A DNA stretch of 64,000 bases from JACDER01 sp036394915. Lineage in GTDB: Bacteria; Actinomycetota; Thermoleophilia; Gaiellales; Gaiellaceae. A program made the position numbers and the translations under genes. The stretch covers positions 1 to 64,000 of the forward strand of contig DASWEE010000144.1 of assembly GCA_036394915.1 (NCBI GenBank). Direction: 5' to 3'. Below, in pieces: positions 1 through 7,266 of this stretch; position 1 is the first letter of the stretch, and each line of letters starts with the position of its first letter. Below the pieces are notes generated by a model. It was not told the DNA's origin. It searched no databases and saw nothing but the letters and a program-made list of their open reading frames with translations.

Positions 1-136
1 ACCTCCCGGCTGGAAGGTCTCGAGCGGTACGGGTTACGGCCTCGTCAGGTCAGGCGACGCTCCCGCCACGCTCGTGGCGCCAAGACCAGGCCCAGCTGCG
101 CGGTCGGGAGGTCATCGTCTTTCAAGGGTAGAGACG

Positions 137-421
137 TCACCCGCGCCGGTCAAGCCCGCGCAGCTCCCGCTTCATCAGGTCGAGGATCTCGCCGACGAGC
201 TCGTGCAGGCCCTTCTCCGACAGCGGGCCCTTGTTGAACTTGGCCAGCTCGCGGTGGATCTTCTTCTCCTGCCTGATGTCGAGGAACCCGACGCCGTGCT
301 CCTCCTTGTGCTTCCGGAGCCGCTCGACGAGCTGGAGCCGTGCGTTGACGGCGTCGACGATCAGGCGGTCGAGCTCGCCAATCTGGGCTCGAAGCTCCTC
401 CACGTGGGGATCGTCGGGCAT
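137..421 (-). CDS. Chorismate mutase, AroQ type
   Basis: Converts chorismate to prephenate in Phe/Tyr synthesis. The 94-residue protein is a stand-alone all-helical AroQ domain. R11, R28, K39, D48 and E52 fall at the same numbers as the active-site residues of E. coli chorismate mutase, while position 51 is Gln rather than Arg. It starts at ATG 421, inside the 3' end of the upstream gene (61-bp overlap), so coupled translation is likely. Its product would feed prephenate dehydrogenase at 6172. The 136 bp beyond its stop, to the window edge, hold nothing I recognise. Confidence 0.9.
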   Translation of the reverse strand: MPDDPHVEELRAQIGELDRLIVDAVNARLQLVERLRKHKEEHGVGFLDIRQEKKIHRELAKFNKGPLSEKGLHELVGEILDLMKRELRGLDRRG

Positions 422-702
422 ACGGGGACACCGTACAGGCGGGCGATTTCGGCGGCCGCGGGCTCCAGGGAGGCGGGATAAGCGCGGGACGCGCGCCAGC
501 CGAGCTGCGCCTCGACGACCTTTCCCCAGAGCGCGACCTGTCCCAGCACGCGACCGACGACGTGCAGGTCGTCGCGGCCGAGCAGGTACCGGCGCGCACC
601 GTCGGGCTCGCGGACCGCATAGATGCCGCAGGCGCAGGCCGGGTCAGGAGCGGTGTGCCCGTGCGGGCACACGGCGGCGAGTGGCCGGCCGGGCTCCCAC
701 AC
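361..702 (-). CDS. Small conserved protein of unknown function, N-terminus uncertain
   Basis: Not recognised as a named enzyme. The 113 residues from GTG 702 include a Cys/His-rich segment (CPHGH, then ACACGIYAV) and a GWRASRAYP motif, which resembles small actinobacterial proteins of unknown function. The frame stays open upstream, and codons from about 768 to 703 read as plausible protein (GWRAW near the front), but no ATG, GTG or TTG precedes 702. Either GTG 702 is the start, or a non-standard start such as ATC 768 is used, or the sequence has an error. It lies between clpP (stop at 789) and chorismate mutase, which it overlaps. Confidence 0.6.
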   Translation of the reverse strand: MWEPGRPLAAVCPHGHTAPDPACACGIYAVREPDGARRYLLGRDDLHVVGRVLGQVALWGKVVEAQLGWRASRAYPASLEPAAAEIARLYGVPVCPTIPTWRSFEPRLASSTA

Positions 703-788
703 GTCGTCGTAGAGGACGGACTGTAGGAGCCCGTCGTCCCGGACACACCACGCGCGCCAGCCGAGGATCCTCGACGACGATCGTGCGC

Positions 789-1397
789 TCAGGCTGCCCG
801 ATCTCCAATTCGGATCTCGCGCGGCGAGACGATCTCGTCGATCAACCCGTACTCGACCGCCTCTTGCGGGCTCATGAACCGGTCACGGTCGATGTCGCGC
901 AGGACGTGCTCGACCGGCTTGCCCGAGTGCTCGGCGATCAGCTCGGCCATCCGCTGCCGCATCGAGAGCACCTCGTGCGCATGGATCTCGATGTCGGTCG
1001 GGGTGCCGCGAAAGCCGGCCGAGCCCTGGTGGATCATGATCTTCGAGTTCGGAAGCGCCATCCGCTTCCTCGCGGCGCCGCCGCAGAGGACCATCGCCGC
1101 CGCCGACATGCACATGCCGACCGCGATCGTGCGCACGTCCGGCTTCACGTACTGGACGGTGTCGTAGATCGCCATCCCCGCGTAGGCCGAGCCCCCGGGG
1201 GAGTTGATGTAGAGGCTGATGTCCTTGTCCGGGTCCTCCGCCTCGAGGAACAGAAGCTGGGCGGCGACCACGTTCGCGACGTCGTCGTCGACCTCGGTGC
1301 CGAGGAAGACGATCCGCTCGCGCAGCAGGCGGGAGTAGACGTCGAAGGCCCGCTCGCCGCGGGAGTCGGACTCGATCACCATCGGGATGACGCCCAC
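789..1397 (-). CDS. clpP: ATP-dependent Clp protease proteolytic subunit ClpP
   Basis: Serine peptidase that forms the tetradecameric barrel of the Clp protease. The catalytic triad is visible as Ser in GMCMSAAA (residue 98 from this start), His in MIHQ (123) and Asp in the RDRFMS stretch (172), with SPGGSAYAG forming the oxyanion region. I chose GTG 1397 (VGVIPMVIES) because family members begin this way. ATG 1382 is also possible. A longer frame back to TTG 1460 would translate a perfect hairpin (1413-1430) and looks non-coding. clpX is not adjacent. It is divergent from the SRPBCC/ArsR pair. Confidence 0.93.
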   Translation of the reverse strand: MGVIPMVIESDSRGERAFDVYSRLLRERIVFLGTEVDDDVANVVAAQLLFLEAEDPDKDISLYINSPGGSAYAGMAIYDTVQYVKPDVRTIAVGMCMSAAAMVLCGGAARKRMALPNSKIMIHQGSAGFRGTPTDIEIHAHEVLSMRQRMAELIAEHSGKPVEHVLRDIDRDRFMSPQEAVEYGLIDEIVSPREIRIGDRAA

Positions 1398-1412
1398 GTT
1401 AGGCGGGTGCGA

Positions 1413-1430
1413 GCCAGGCTGAAGCCTGGC
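1413..1430 (-). repeat. Perfect hairpin in the clpP leader
   Basis: GCCAGGC-TGAA-GCCTGGC, a 7-bp stem with a 4-nt loop just upstream of the chosen clpP start. The right arm extends to GCCTGGCAC, a 9-mer that recurs after metK at 15,170-15,178. Confidence 0.6.
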
Positions 1431-1489
1431 ACGCGATCGATGGGATCCCCTTCGACGCAAGCACTACGAGGGATGGGGAGTTGTAGAAT

Positions 1490-1532
1490 GCAACCGCACA
1501 GTTGCGCATAATACACGCAACTGAACGGTTGC
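1490..1532 (+). promoter_or_regulatory. Double palindromic operator, probable ArsR binding sites
   Basis: Two copies of GCAAC-N6-GTTGC lie at 1490-1505 and 1517-1532. Together they form a 43-bp symmetric element centred on 1511, with a -10-like CATAAT (1507-1512) in the middle. A Shine-Dalgarno run (GGAAGGAGG) and GTG 1546 follow. A repressor bound here would cover the promoter. ArsR-family autoregulation is established; the assignment to the neighbouring ArsR gene is inference. Confidence 0.75.
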
Positions 1533-1545
1533 GGAAGGAGGAGCG

Positions 1546-1905
1546 GTGGAGGTCACGAGAGAGCTGGTTCTGCCGGCGCCGCCGGATGAGGTCTGGGAGG
1601 AGCTCACCGATCCCGAGCGGCTGGAGGAGTGGTTTGCGAGCGAGGTCGAGCTCGAGGTCGAGGAGGGCGGCGAGGGCCACTTCCGCTGGGAGAACGGGGA
1701 GGAGCGGCACGCCGTCGTCGAGGAGGTCGAGGAAGGACGGCGCCTCGGCTACCGCTGGACCGACGAGGACGGCAACGAGACGCACGTCGGCTTCACGATC
1801 GAGGAGGTCGACGAGGGCACACGCGTCGTCGTGACCGAGACGGCTCCGGTGGCGGAGTGGGGGCCGGCGCTCGAGCTCCGCGCGTTTGCCCTCGCCGTCG
1901 CCTGA
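1546..1905 (+). CDS. SRPBCC / AHSA1-family protein
   Basis: A 119-residue START-like (SRPBCC) domain, a fold with a hydrophobic ligand cavity found in many small actinobacterial proteins. The family pattern is clear: an N-terminal strand with PAPPDEVWEELTDPERLEEWF, a W-x-N turn and a closing amphipathic helix. GTG 1546 has a strong Shine-Dalgarno sequence (GGAAGGAGG, 1533-1541). The ArsR gene starts 3 bp after its stop. SRPBCC proteins paired with ArsR regulators are common, usually with the regulator first; here the order is reversed. The ligand is unknown. Confidence 0.85.
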   Translation: MEVTRELVLPAPPDEVWEELTDPERLEEWFASEVELEVEEGGEGHFRWENGEERHAVVEEVEEGRRLGYRWTDEDGNETHVGFTIEEVDEGTRVVVTETAPVAEWGPALELRAFALAVA

Positions 1906-1907
1906 AC

Positions 1908-2225
1908 ATGGACAGCCGCGCCGGGCCGGTCTTCTCGGCCCTCGCCGACTCGACTCGCCGCAACGTCGTCGAGGCACTCGCTTCGCGGGAGACCGCGACC
2001 GCGACCGAGCTCGCAGCCGAGCTTCCCGTCACCCGGCAGGCGGTGTCGAAGCACCTGAACGCGCTCAGCGCCGCGGGGCTCGTCGAGGGTGAGCGGCAGG
2101 GTCGGGAGACGAGATACCGGCTGATGCCGGAGGCACTCGGCGAAGCGCTCACGTGGATGGAGCAGGTCGGCGGCCAGTGGGAGCGGCGGCTCGCCGCCCT
2201 ACGCTCGCGCTTCCCCGATCGGTAG
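1908..2225 (+). CDS. ArsR-family winged-helix repressor
   Basis: A 105-residue winged-helix DNA-binding protein. The recognition helix is LPVTRQAVSKHLNALSAAG, followed by the wing GRETRYRL. No Cys metal site is visible, so it is probably not a metal sensor, in line with the SRPBCC-linked group of ArsR proteins. ATG 1908 follows the SRPBCC stop by 2 bp, so the two form an operon. It is the likely ligand of the paired palindromes at 1490-1532. Its TAG stop (2223-2225) also supplies the start of the -10-like hexamer of the next gene. Confidence 0.88.
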   Translation: MDSRAGPVFSALADSTRRNVVEALASRETATATELAAELPVTRQAVSKHLNALSAAGLVEGERQGRETRYRLMPEALGEALTWMEQVGGQWERRLAALRSRFPDR

Positions 2226-2234
2226 GGTCGCGGC

Positions 2235-3572
2235 GTGAGCCGCTTCGAGGAAGTCGTCGAGGTCGCGCGCGCCGGGATGGAGGAGCTGAACGTCCCGGGT
2301 ATCGCGCTCGGCATCCTCTCGGAGGGCGAGGAGGAGACGGCCGGGCTCGGAGTGACGAGCCTCGACAACCCGCTCGAGGTCACCACCGAGACGCTGTTCC
2401 AGATCGGCTCGATCACGAAGACGTACACGGCGACCGCGATCATGCGCCTGGTCGAGCAGGGGAAGCTCGACCTCGACGATCCGGTCCGCAAGTACGTGCC
2501 GGAGTTCCGGCTCGCGGACGAGGACGTCGCCTCCCGGGTCACCGTCCGCCAGCTGCTCACCCACACCGCGGGCTGGCTCGGCGACTACTTCGACGATCTC
2601 GGCCCCGGCGACGACGCGCTCGCCCGTATGGTCGAACGGCTTGCCCACGTTCCGCAGCTGACGCCGCTCGGCGAGGTGTGGTCGTACAACAACTCGGCCT
2701 TCTACCTCGCCGGACGCGTGATCGAGGTCGTCACCGGTATGCCCTTCGAGCGGGCTCTGCATGAGCTCGTCCTCGACCCGCTCGGCCTCGAGCAGTCGTT
2801 CTTCTTCGCCGACGAGGTGATCACGCGGCGCTTCGCGGTCGGCCACAGCCTGAACGAGGAGCAGGAGACTGTGGTCGCGCGGCCGTGGGCGATCGGTCGC
2901 GCCGCGCATCCTGCCGGCGGGATCGTCGGCAGCGTGCGCGACCTGCTGCGCTATGCGCGGTTCTGGATCGAGGGCGGCGACCTGCTGGAGCCGGAATCCG
3001 TGGCCGAGATGCTTCGCCCGCAGGTTCCGATCGGCGGCGACATCGACGCCGTCGGCCTCGCGTGGATGCTGAGGACGCTCGACGGCGTGAAGCTGATCGG
3101 TCACGGCGGCGGGACGAAAGGCCAGGTCAGCTGGCTCGCGATCGCGCCGGAGCAGGGATTCGCGCTCGTCGTCCTGACGAACCACGAGTACGGGGGCGTT
3201 GTGGGCCAGCGGGTCGTGGACAAGGCCTACGAGACGTATCTGGGGGTGCGCGAGCCGGAGCTCGAGCCGATCGAGCTCGATCCGGCGGACTATCTCGGCC
3301 GCTACGAGTCCAGGATGGGGGACGTCGAGCTCGTGCAGACCGACGGCGGCCTCGAGCTGCGGATGGAGCCGAAGGGCGGATTCCCTACGCCGGACACGCC
3401 GCCGGAGCCGGCGCCGCCTCCGGCCCCGGTCGCGTTTGCGAGCGCGGACGAGATCTTCGTCCCGGAGGGGATGTTCAAGGGCGGCCGCGGGGTCTTCCTC
3501 CGCGACGCCGAGGGTCGCATCGCCTGGCTCCGCGTTGGAGGCCGCGTCCACTCTCCGGTGCGGACGAAGTAA
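2235..3572 (+). CDS. Serine hydrolase, beta-lactamase / penicillin-binding class C fold
   Basis: A 445-residue esterase or peptidase-like enzyme of the beta-lactamase superfamily (PF00144). The catalytic SxxK is SITK (S59, K62), the YxN motif is YNN (Y151), and the third motif is HGGG (H290). A C-terminal region of about 110 residues, with a Pro-rich linker (TPPEPAPPPAP), follows the core. No signal peptide is visible, which suggests a cytoplasmic hydrolase rather than a secreted lactamase. The substrate is unknown. GTG 2235 has no ribosome site but sits 6 nt after TAGGGT (2223-2228), so the mRNA may be leaderless. Confidence 0.85.
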   Translation: MSRFEEVVEVARAGMEELNVPGIALGILSEGEEETAGLGVTSLDNPLEVTTETLFQIGSITKTYTATAIMRLVEQGKLDLDDPVRKYVPEFRLADEDVASRVTVRQLLTHTAGWLGDYFDDLGPGDDALARMVERLAHVPQLTPLGEVWSYNNSAFYLAGRVIEVVTGMPFERALHELVLDPLGLEQSFFFADEVITRRFAVGHSLNEEQETVVARPWAIGRAAHPAGGIVGSVRDLLRYARFWIEGGDLLEPESVAEMLRPQVPIGGDIDAVGLAWMLRTLDGVKLIGHGGGTKGQVSWLAIAPEQGFALVVLTNHEYGGVVGQRVVDKAYETYLGVREPELEPIELDPADYLGRYESRMGDVELVQTDGGLELRMEPKGGFPTPDTPPEPAPPPAPVAFASADEIFVPEGMFKGGRGVFLRDAEGRIAWLRVGGRVHSPVRTK

Positions 3573-3595
3573 CCGGAAAGCCGTCTAATAGGGAG

Positions 3596-4960
3596 ATGGA
3601 GACTTCGAGACTCGCCGCCGCCCGCGCCTGGTCGCCCGCGTCCTGGCGAAGCCGTCCCGCGCGGCATCAGCCGCCGTGGCCCGACGGGGAGCACGTCGCC
3701 GCCGTCCGCGAGCAGCTCGGCACGCTTCCGCCGCTCGTCTTCGCCGGGGAGGCCCGGGCTCTGACCGAGGCGCTCGCAGAGGTTGCCGCCGGGCGCGCCT
3801 TCCTGCTTCAGGCCGGTGACTGCGCGGAGTCGTTCCGAGAGTTCTCGGCGCCGATGATTCGGGACAAGCTGAAGATCCTCCTCCAGATGGCGGCCGTCCT
3901 GACCTACGGGGCGACGCTGCCGGTGATCAAGGTCGGCCGGATCGCGGGTCAGTTCTGCAAGCCGCGCTCGTCGCCCTTCGAGCAGGTCGGGGACGTTGAA
4001 CTGCCGTCCTTCCTCGGGCATATGGTCAACGACGATGCGCCCACCGCGGAGGCGCGCCGGCCCGACCCGGAGCGGATGCTGCGCGCCTACCACCAGTCCG
4101 CCTCGACGCTGAACCTTCTCCGCGCGTTCACCAAGGGCGGCTTCGCCGACCTCAACCAGGTGCATGCCTGGAACCAGGAGTTCGTCGCCACCTCGCCGGA
4201 GGGGCGGCGCTACGAGCGGATCGCAACCGAGATCGAGCGGGCGCTTCGGTTCATGGCCGCCTGCGGGATCGACGTCGCGGCGCGGCCCGAGCTGCACCAG
4301 GTCGATCTGTGGACGAGCCACGAGGGTCTCCTGCTCGACTACGAGGAAGGCCTGACGCGGCGCGACTCGCTCACCGGCGACTGGTACGACTGCTCGGCGC
4401 ACATGCTCTGGATCGGCGAGCGCACGCGCCAGCCGGACGGCGCGCACGCCGAGTTCTTCTCCGGCGTCCACAACCCGATCGGCTGCAAGCTCGGGCCGGC
4501 CGCGACCGCGGACGAGGTGCTCGAGCTGTGCGAGCGGCTCAACCCGGGCCGGATTCCGGGCCGGCTGACCCTGGTCGCGCGCATGGGGGCGGACCGCGTC
4601 TCCGACCTCCTTCCTCCACTCCTGCGGGCGGTCCGCGACGCCGAGCACCCGGTCGTGTGGGTCTGCGACCCGATGCACGCCAACTCGATCACGATCGCCT
4701 CCGGGCGGAAGACGCGCCGGTTCGACGACGTAATGGCCGAGCTCGCGGGCTTCTTTGCCGCGCATCGGGAGGAGGGCACGTGGCCGGGCGGCGTCCACCT
4801 CGAGTTCACCGGCGACGACGTGACGGAGTGCATCGGCGGCTCGGAGGGCGTGCTCGAGGAGCAGCTCGACGGGCGGTACATGACGCTGTGCGACCCGAGG
4901 CTGAACGCGCGCCAGTCGCTCGACCTCGCGTTCCGCGTGGCCGAGCTCATGCGTTCCTGA
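3596..4960 (+). CDS. 3-deoxy-7-phosphoheptulonate synthase, class II
   Basis: Condenses phosphoenolpyruvate and erythrose 4-phosphate, the first step of the shikimate pathway. The 454 residues match the class II (plant and actinobacterial) type. Metal-binding and active-site segments are visible: QAGDCAESF (C76), IKVGRIAGQFCKPRSS, CDPMHANS, LEFTGDDVTEC and CDPRLN. ATG 3596 is preceded 6 nt upstream by TCTAAT. The 3' end overlaps the convergent SDR gene by 14 bp. Chorismate mutase at 137-421 is a plausible partner, as the two enzyme types form a regulated complex in mycobacteria. Confidence 0.93.
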   Translation: METSRLAAARAWSPASWRSRPARHQPPWPDGEHVAAVREQLGTLPPLVFAGEARALTEALAEVAAGRAFLLQAGDCAESFREFSAPMIRDKLKILLQMAAVLTYGATLPVIKVGRIAGQFCKPRSSPFEQVGDVELPSFLGHMVNDDAPTAEARRPDPERMLRAYHQSASTLNLLRAFTKGGFADLNQVHAWNQEFVATSPEGRRYERIATEIERALRFMAACGIDVAARPELHQVDLWTSHEGLLLDYEEGLTRRDSLTGDWYDCSAHMLWIGERTRQPDGAHAEFFSGVHNPIGCKLGPAATADEVLELCERLNPGRIPGRLTLVARMGADRVSDLLPPLLRAVRDAEHPVVWVCDPMHANSITIASGRKTRRFDDVMAELAGFFAAHREEGTWPGGVHLEFTGDDVTECIGGSEGVLEEQLDGRYMTLCDPRLNARQSLDLAFRVAELMRS

Positions 4961-5774
4961 GCCACTCCTCCCAGAAGCCGGAGATCTGCTTGCCGTCGAC
5001 GTCGGTGAAGCCGTACTCCTGCGCGACCTCGAACACGCGCAGGACCTGACCGGACTTCCCGATCACGTTCGGGTCGGCGGCGAGCGCCGCCACCGCCCGG
5101 CCGACGTACTGCGTGGACTCCGTCAGCGCGGCCCGCTCCGGGCTCAGGTTCATCCGTTCCCCGTGCATGAACCCCGGAGAGAGCGCGACGACCGCGATCC
5201 CGTGCGGGCGGAGATCCTCAGCCATCCCGAAGGACATCCGGTTCACCGCGGTCTTGACCGTGTCGTAGAACACGTGCCCGTGGTAGCGCTCTCCGAGCGC
5301 GAAGCCGATGTTGACGATCAGGCCGCGCCGCTGCGAGAGCATCAGCGGAACACCGAAGCGTGAGGAGATCATCGACGCGCGCAGGCCGCCGGCGAACATC
5401 AGCTCCCAGTGCCGCAGGTCGATCTCCCAGAAGTCGAGAGCGGGGTCCGGCGACATCTCGTACCCGCTCCATGCGTTGTTGACGAGCAGGTCGAGGCGTC
5501 CGTGCTCGGCGCGGACGCGCTCGAACAGGGCTTCCACCTCGGCGTCGACCGTGTGGTCGCAGCGGACGGCGATTCCGGTTCCTCCGCGCGCGGTCACCTC
5601 CTCGGCGGTGTCCTCGACCGTGCCCGGGCGGTCGAGCGTCGTCGGTTCTCCGCGGACGCTGCGCCCGGTGACGTAGACGATCGCGCCTTCCTCGCCGAGG
5701 ACGAGCGCGATGCCCTTCCCGCCGCCGCGACTCGCGCCGGTGACGACGGCAACGACGTCCTTGAGGCGCTGCAT
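4947..5774 (-). CDS. Short-chain dehydrogenase/reductase
   Basis: A 275-residue NAD(P)-dependent oxidoreductase with a Rossmann fold. The cofactor motif is TGASRGGGKGIA (residues 13-24), the structural motif is NNAW, and the catalytic Tyr and Lys are in FYDTVK. The glycine motif has GGGKG where the usual form is GIG, which together with the length and the GERYHGHVFYDTVK segment resembles DHRS1-like members. The substrate cannot be told. It is convergent with DAHP synthase, and their ends overlap by 14 bp. Confidence 0.88.
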   Translation of the reverse strand: MQRLKDVVAVVTGASRGGGKGIALVLGEEGAIVYVTGRSVRGEPTTLDRPGTVEDTAEEVTARGGTGIAVRCDHTVDAEVEALFERVRAEHGRLDLLVNNAWSGYEMSPDPALDFWEIDLRHWELMFAGGLRASMISSRFGVPLMLSQRRGLIVNIGFALGERYHGHVFYDTVKTAVNRMSFGMAEDLRPHGIAVVALSPGFMHGERMNLSPERAALTESTQYVGRAVAALAADPNVIGKSGQVLRVFEVAQEYGFTDVDGKQISGFWEEWLRNA

Positions 5775-5781
5775 CGGCCTC

Positions 5782-6111
5782 TCAGGTCCGAAGCGAGATC
5801 TCGACGAAGAGGGCGGCGAGGCCCAGAAGGCCCGTGAGCCACATCGTCATCAGCCACCGGCGAGTGTCGTAGAGCTCGCTGCGGAGGCTGTTCACCTGTC
5901 CGGACAGGTCGCTGCGAAGATCGTTGGCCTGTCCGGTCAGGTCGCCGCGTAGGCCCTGCATCTCGAGCCTGAGCTCCTGGACGGCGCTCTCCAGCCCGTC
6001 GAACCTCCGCTCGAGGCCGTCGAACCTCACTTCGAGAACATCCTGCCGCATCACGCGATCCGCCAGCTCGTCGAGGCGGTCGTCGGTCCAGCGGGAACGC
6101 TCCACAGCCAT
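5782..6111 (-). CDS. Coiled-coil protein with one C-terminal membrane helix
   Basis: Unknown function. The 109 residues begin with a charged segment, continue as heptad-like repeats (RFDGLERRFDGLESAV, then DLRSDLSGQVNSLRSEL, residues 29-80), and end in one hydrophobic helix (about 87-105). This looks like a tail-anchored coiled-coil protein. I prefer ATG 6111 because TACGAT lies 6 nt upstream on this strand; ATG 6132 is the alternative. It sits 7 bp after the SDR gene end and is divergent from tyrA. Confidence 0.7.
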   Translation of the reverse strand: MAVERSRWTDDRLDELADRVMRQDVLEVRFDGLERRFDGLESAVQELRLEMQGLRGDLTGQANDLRSDLSGQVNSLRSELYDTRRWLMTMWLTGLLGLAALFVEISLRT

Positions 6112-6171
6112 TCGACCATCGTACGAGTCCATTCTGCGCGAAACCCTGCGGGATCCGCAACAGTTCGCCCG

Positions 6172-7266
6172 ATGCGAGTCGCAATCATCGGCACCGGCCT
6201 GATCGGCGCTTCGGTCGGCCTCGCCGCCAAGCGCCTCGACGGCAGCTCGATCGCCGGCTTCGACCCCGACGAGCGTGCGCTCGCCGTCGCCCTCGAGCGG
6301 GGAGCGATCAACGACGCCTGCGGCTCGTTGCAGGAGGCGGTCGAGGGAGCCGAGCTCGCCGTGGTCGCGACTCCGGTCGGGCAGCTCGCCGCCGGGATCT
6401 CCGCAGCGCTCGAGGCGACGGGGGAGGAGTGCTCGATCACCGACGTCGGCTCGACGAAGGCGCGGGTCTGCGCGGCGGCCACAGGGTCGGCCCGGTTCGT
6501 GGGCGGCCACCCGGTGTGCGGCTCCGAGGCGCACGGCCCCGCCAACGCCCGCGCCGACCTCTTCGAAGGCGCGACGTGGTTCCTGACGCCGCTGCCCGAG
6601 ACCGATCCGGCCCGCTACCGCCTCGTCCACGGCTTCGTCAGCTCGCTCGGGGCGGTGCCGGTCGCGGTCGACCCGGGCGTCCACGACCGCCTGGTCGCGC
6701 TCAGCAGCCATCTCCCGCACGTGCTCGCGAACCTGGTTGTCAATCAGGCGGGCGGCTCGCGCATCGACGGCCACGACGTGCTCGGCGCGGCCGGCGGCTC
6801 GCTGCGGGACATGACCCGCGTCGCCGGGGCGAACCCGCGCATCTGGGTGGACATCTTCCTGGAGAACTCCGAAGCCCTGCGCGAGGCTCTGGCCGAGCAC
6901 CGACGCGGGATCGGGAGGCTCGAGGACGCTCTCGCCGCAGGCGACGCGGGCTTCCTCGCGCGCTGGATCGGAGAGGCCTCCAGGAACCGCGGTCGCATCC
7001 TCGAGGAGGCATATCCCGATCCGGGGGCGCTCCAGCAGCTCCGCGTCCACGTTCCCGACCGGCCCGGCGTGCTGGCCGGGATCACACAAGCTCTCGGCGC
7101 GGAGCGGATCAACATCGAGGACTTCGAGCTCCAGCACCTCTCTCCGGAGCGGGGCGGCTCGCTCCGGCTGCTCGTCGCCGGCGAGGACGAGGCCGAGCGA
7201 GCCGCGCGCCTGCTCGAGGAGCAGGGCTACGGGGTCGAGGTCTCACCCGTGCTGGAAGAGCAGTGA
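6172..7266 (+). CDS. tyrA: Prephenate dehydrogenase with ACT domain
   Basis: Oxidises prephenate to 4-hydroxyphenylpyruvate for tyrosine synthesis. The 364 residues show an N-terminal NAD-binding GTGLIG (7-12), DVGSTK (D91), GGHPVCGSE with the catalytic His region, SHLPH (H180), and a C-terminal ACT domain from about residue 285 (VHVPDRPGVLAGIT), which usually gives tyrosine feedback inhibition. ATG 6172 is the start. The stop overlaps the aroA start (TGATG), so the two are coupled. Confidence 0.94.
   Translation: MRVAIIGTGLIGASVGLAAKRLDGSSIAGFDPDERALAVALERGAINDACGSLQEAVEGAELAVVATPVGQLAAGISAALEATGEECSITDVGSTKARVCAAATGSARFVGGHPVCGSEAHGPANARADLFEGATWFLTPLPETDPARYRLVHGFVSSLGAVPVAVDPGVHDRLVALSSHLPHVLANLVVNQAGGSRIDGHDVLGAAGGSLRDMTRVAGANPRIWVDIFLENSEALREALAEHRRGIGRLEDALAAGDAGFLARWIGEASRNRGRILEEAYPDPGALQQLRVHVPDRPGVLAGITQALGAERINIEDFELQHLSPERGGSLRLLVAGEDEAERAARLLEEQGYGVEVSPVLEEQ

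Noticed and set aside
1..136. Left edge of the window
   Set aside because: No conserved reading frame, tRNA or clear repeat; left unannotated.
1399..1460. Longer ClpP start at TTG 1460
   Set aside because: The extra residues translate a perfect hairpin and do not resemble ClpP N-termini.
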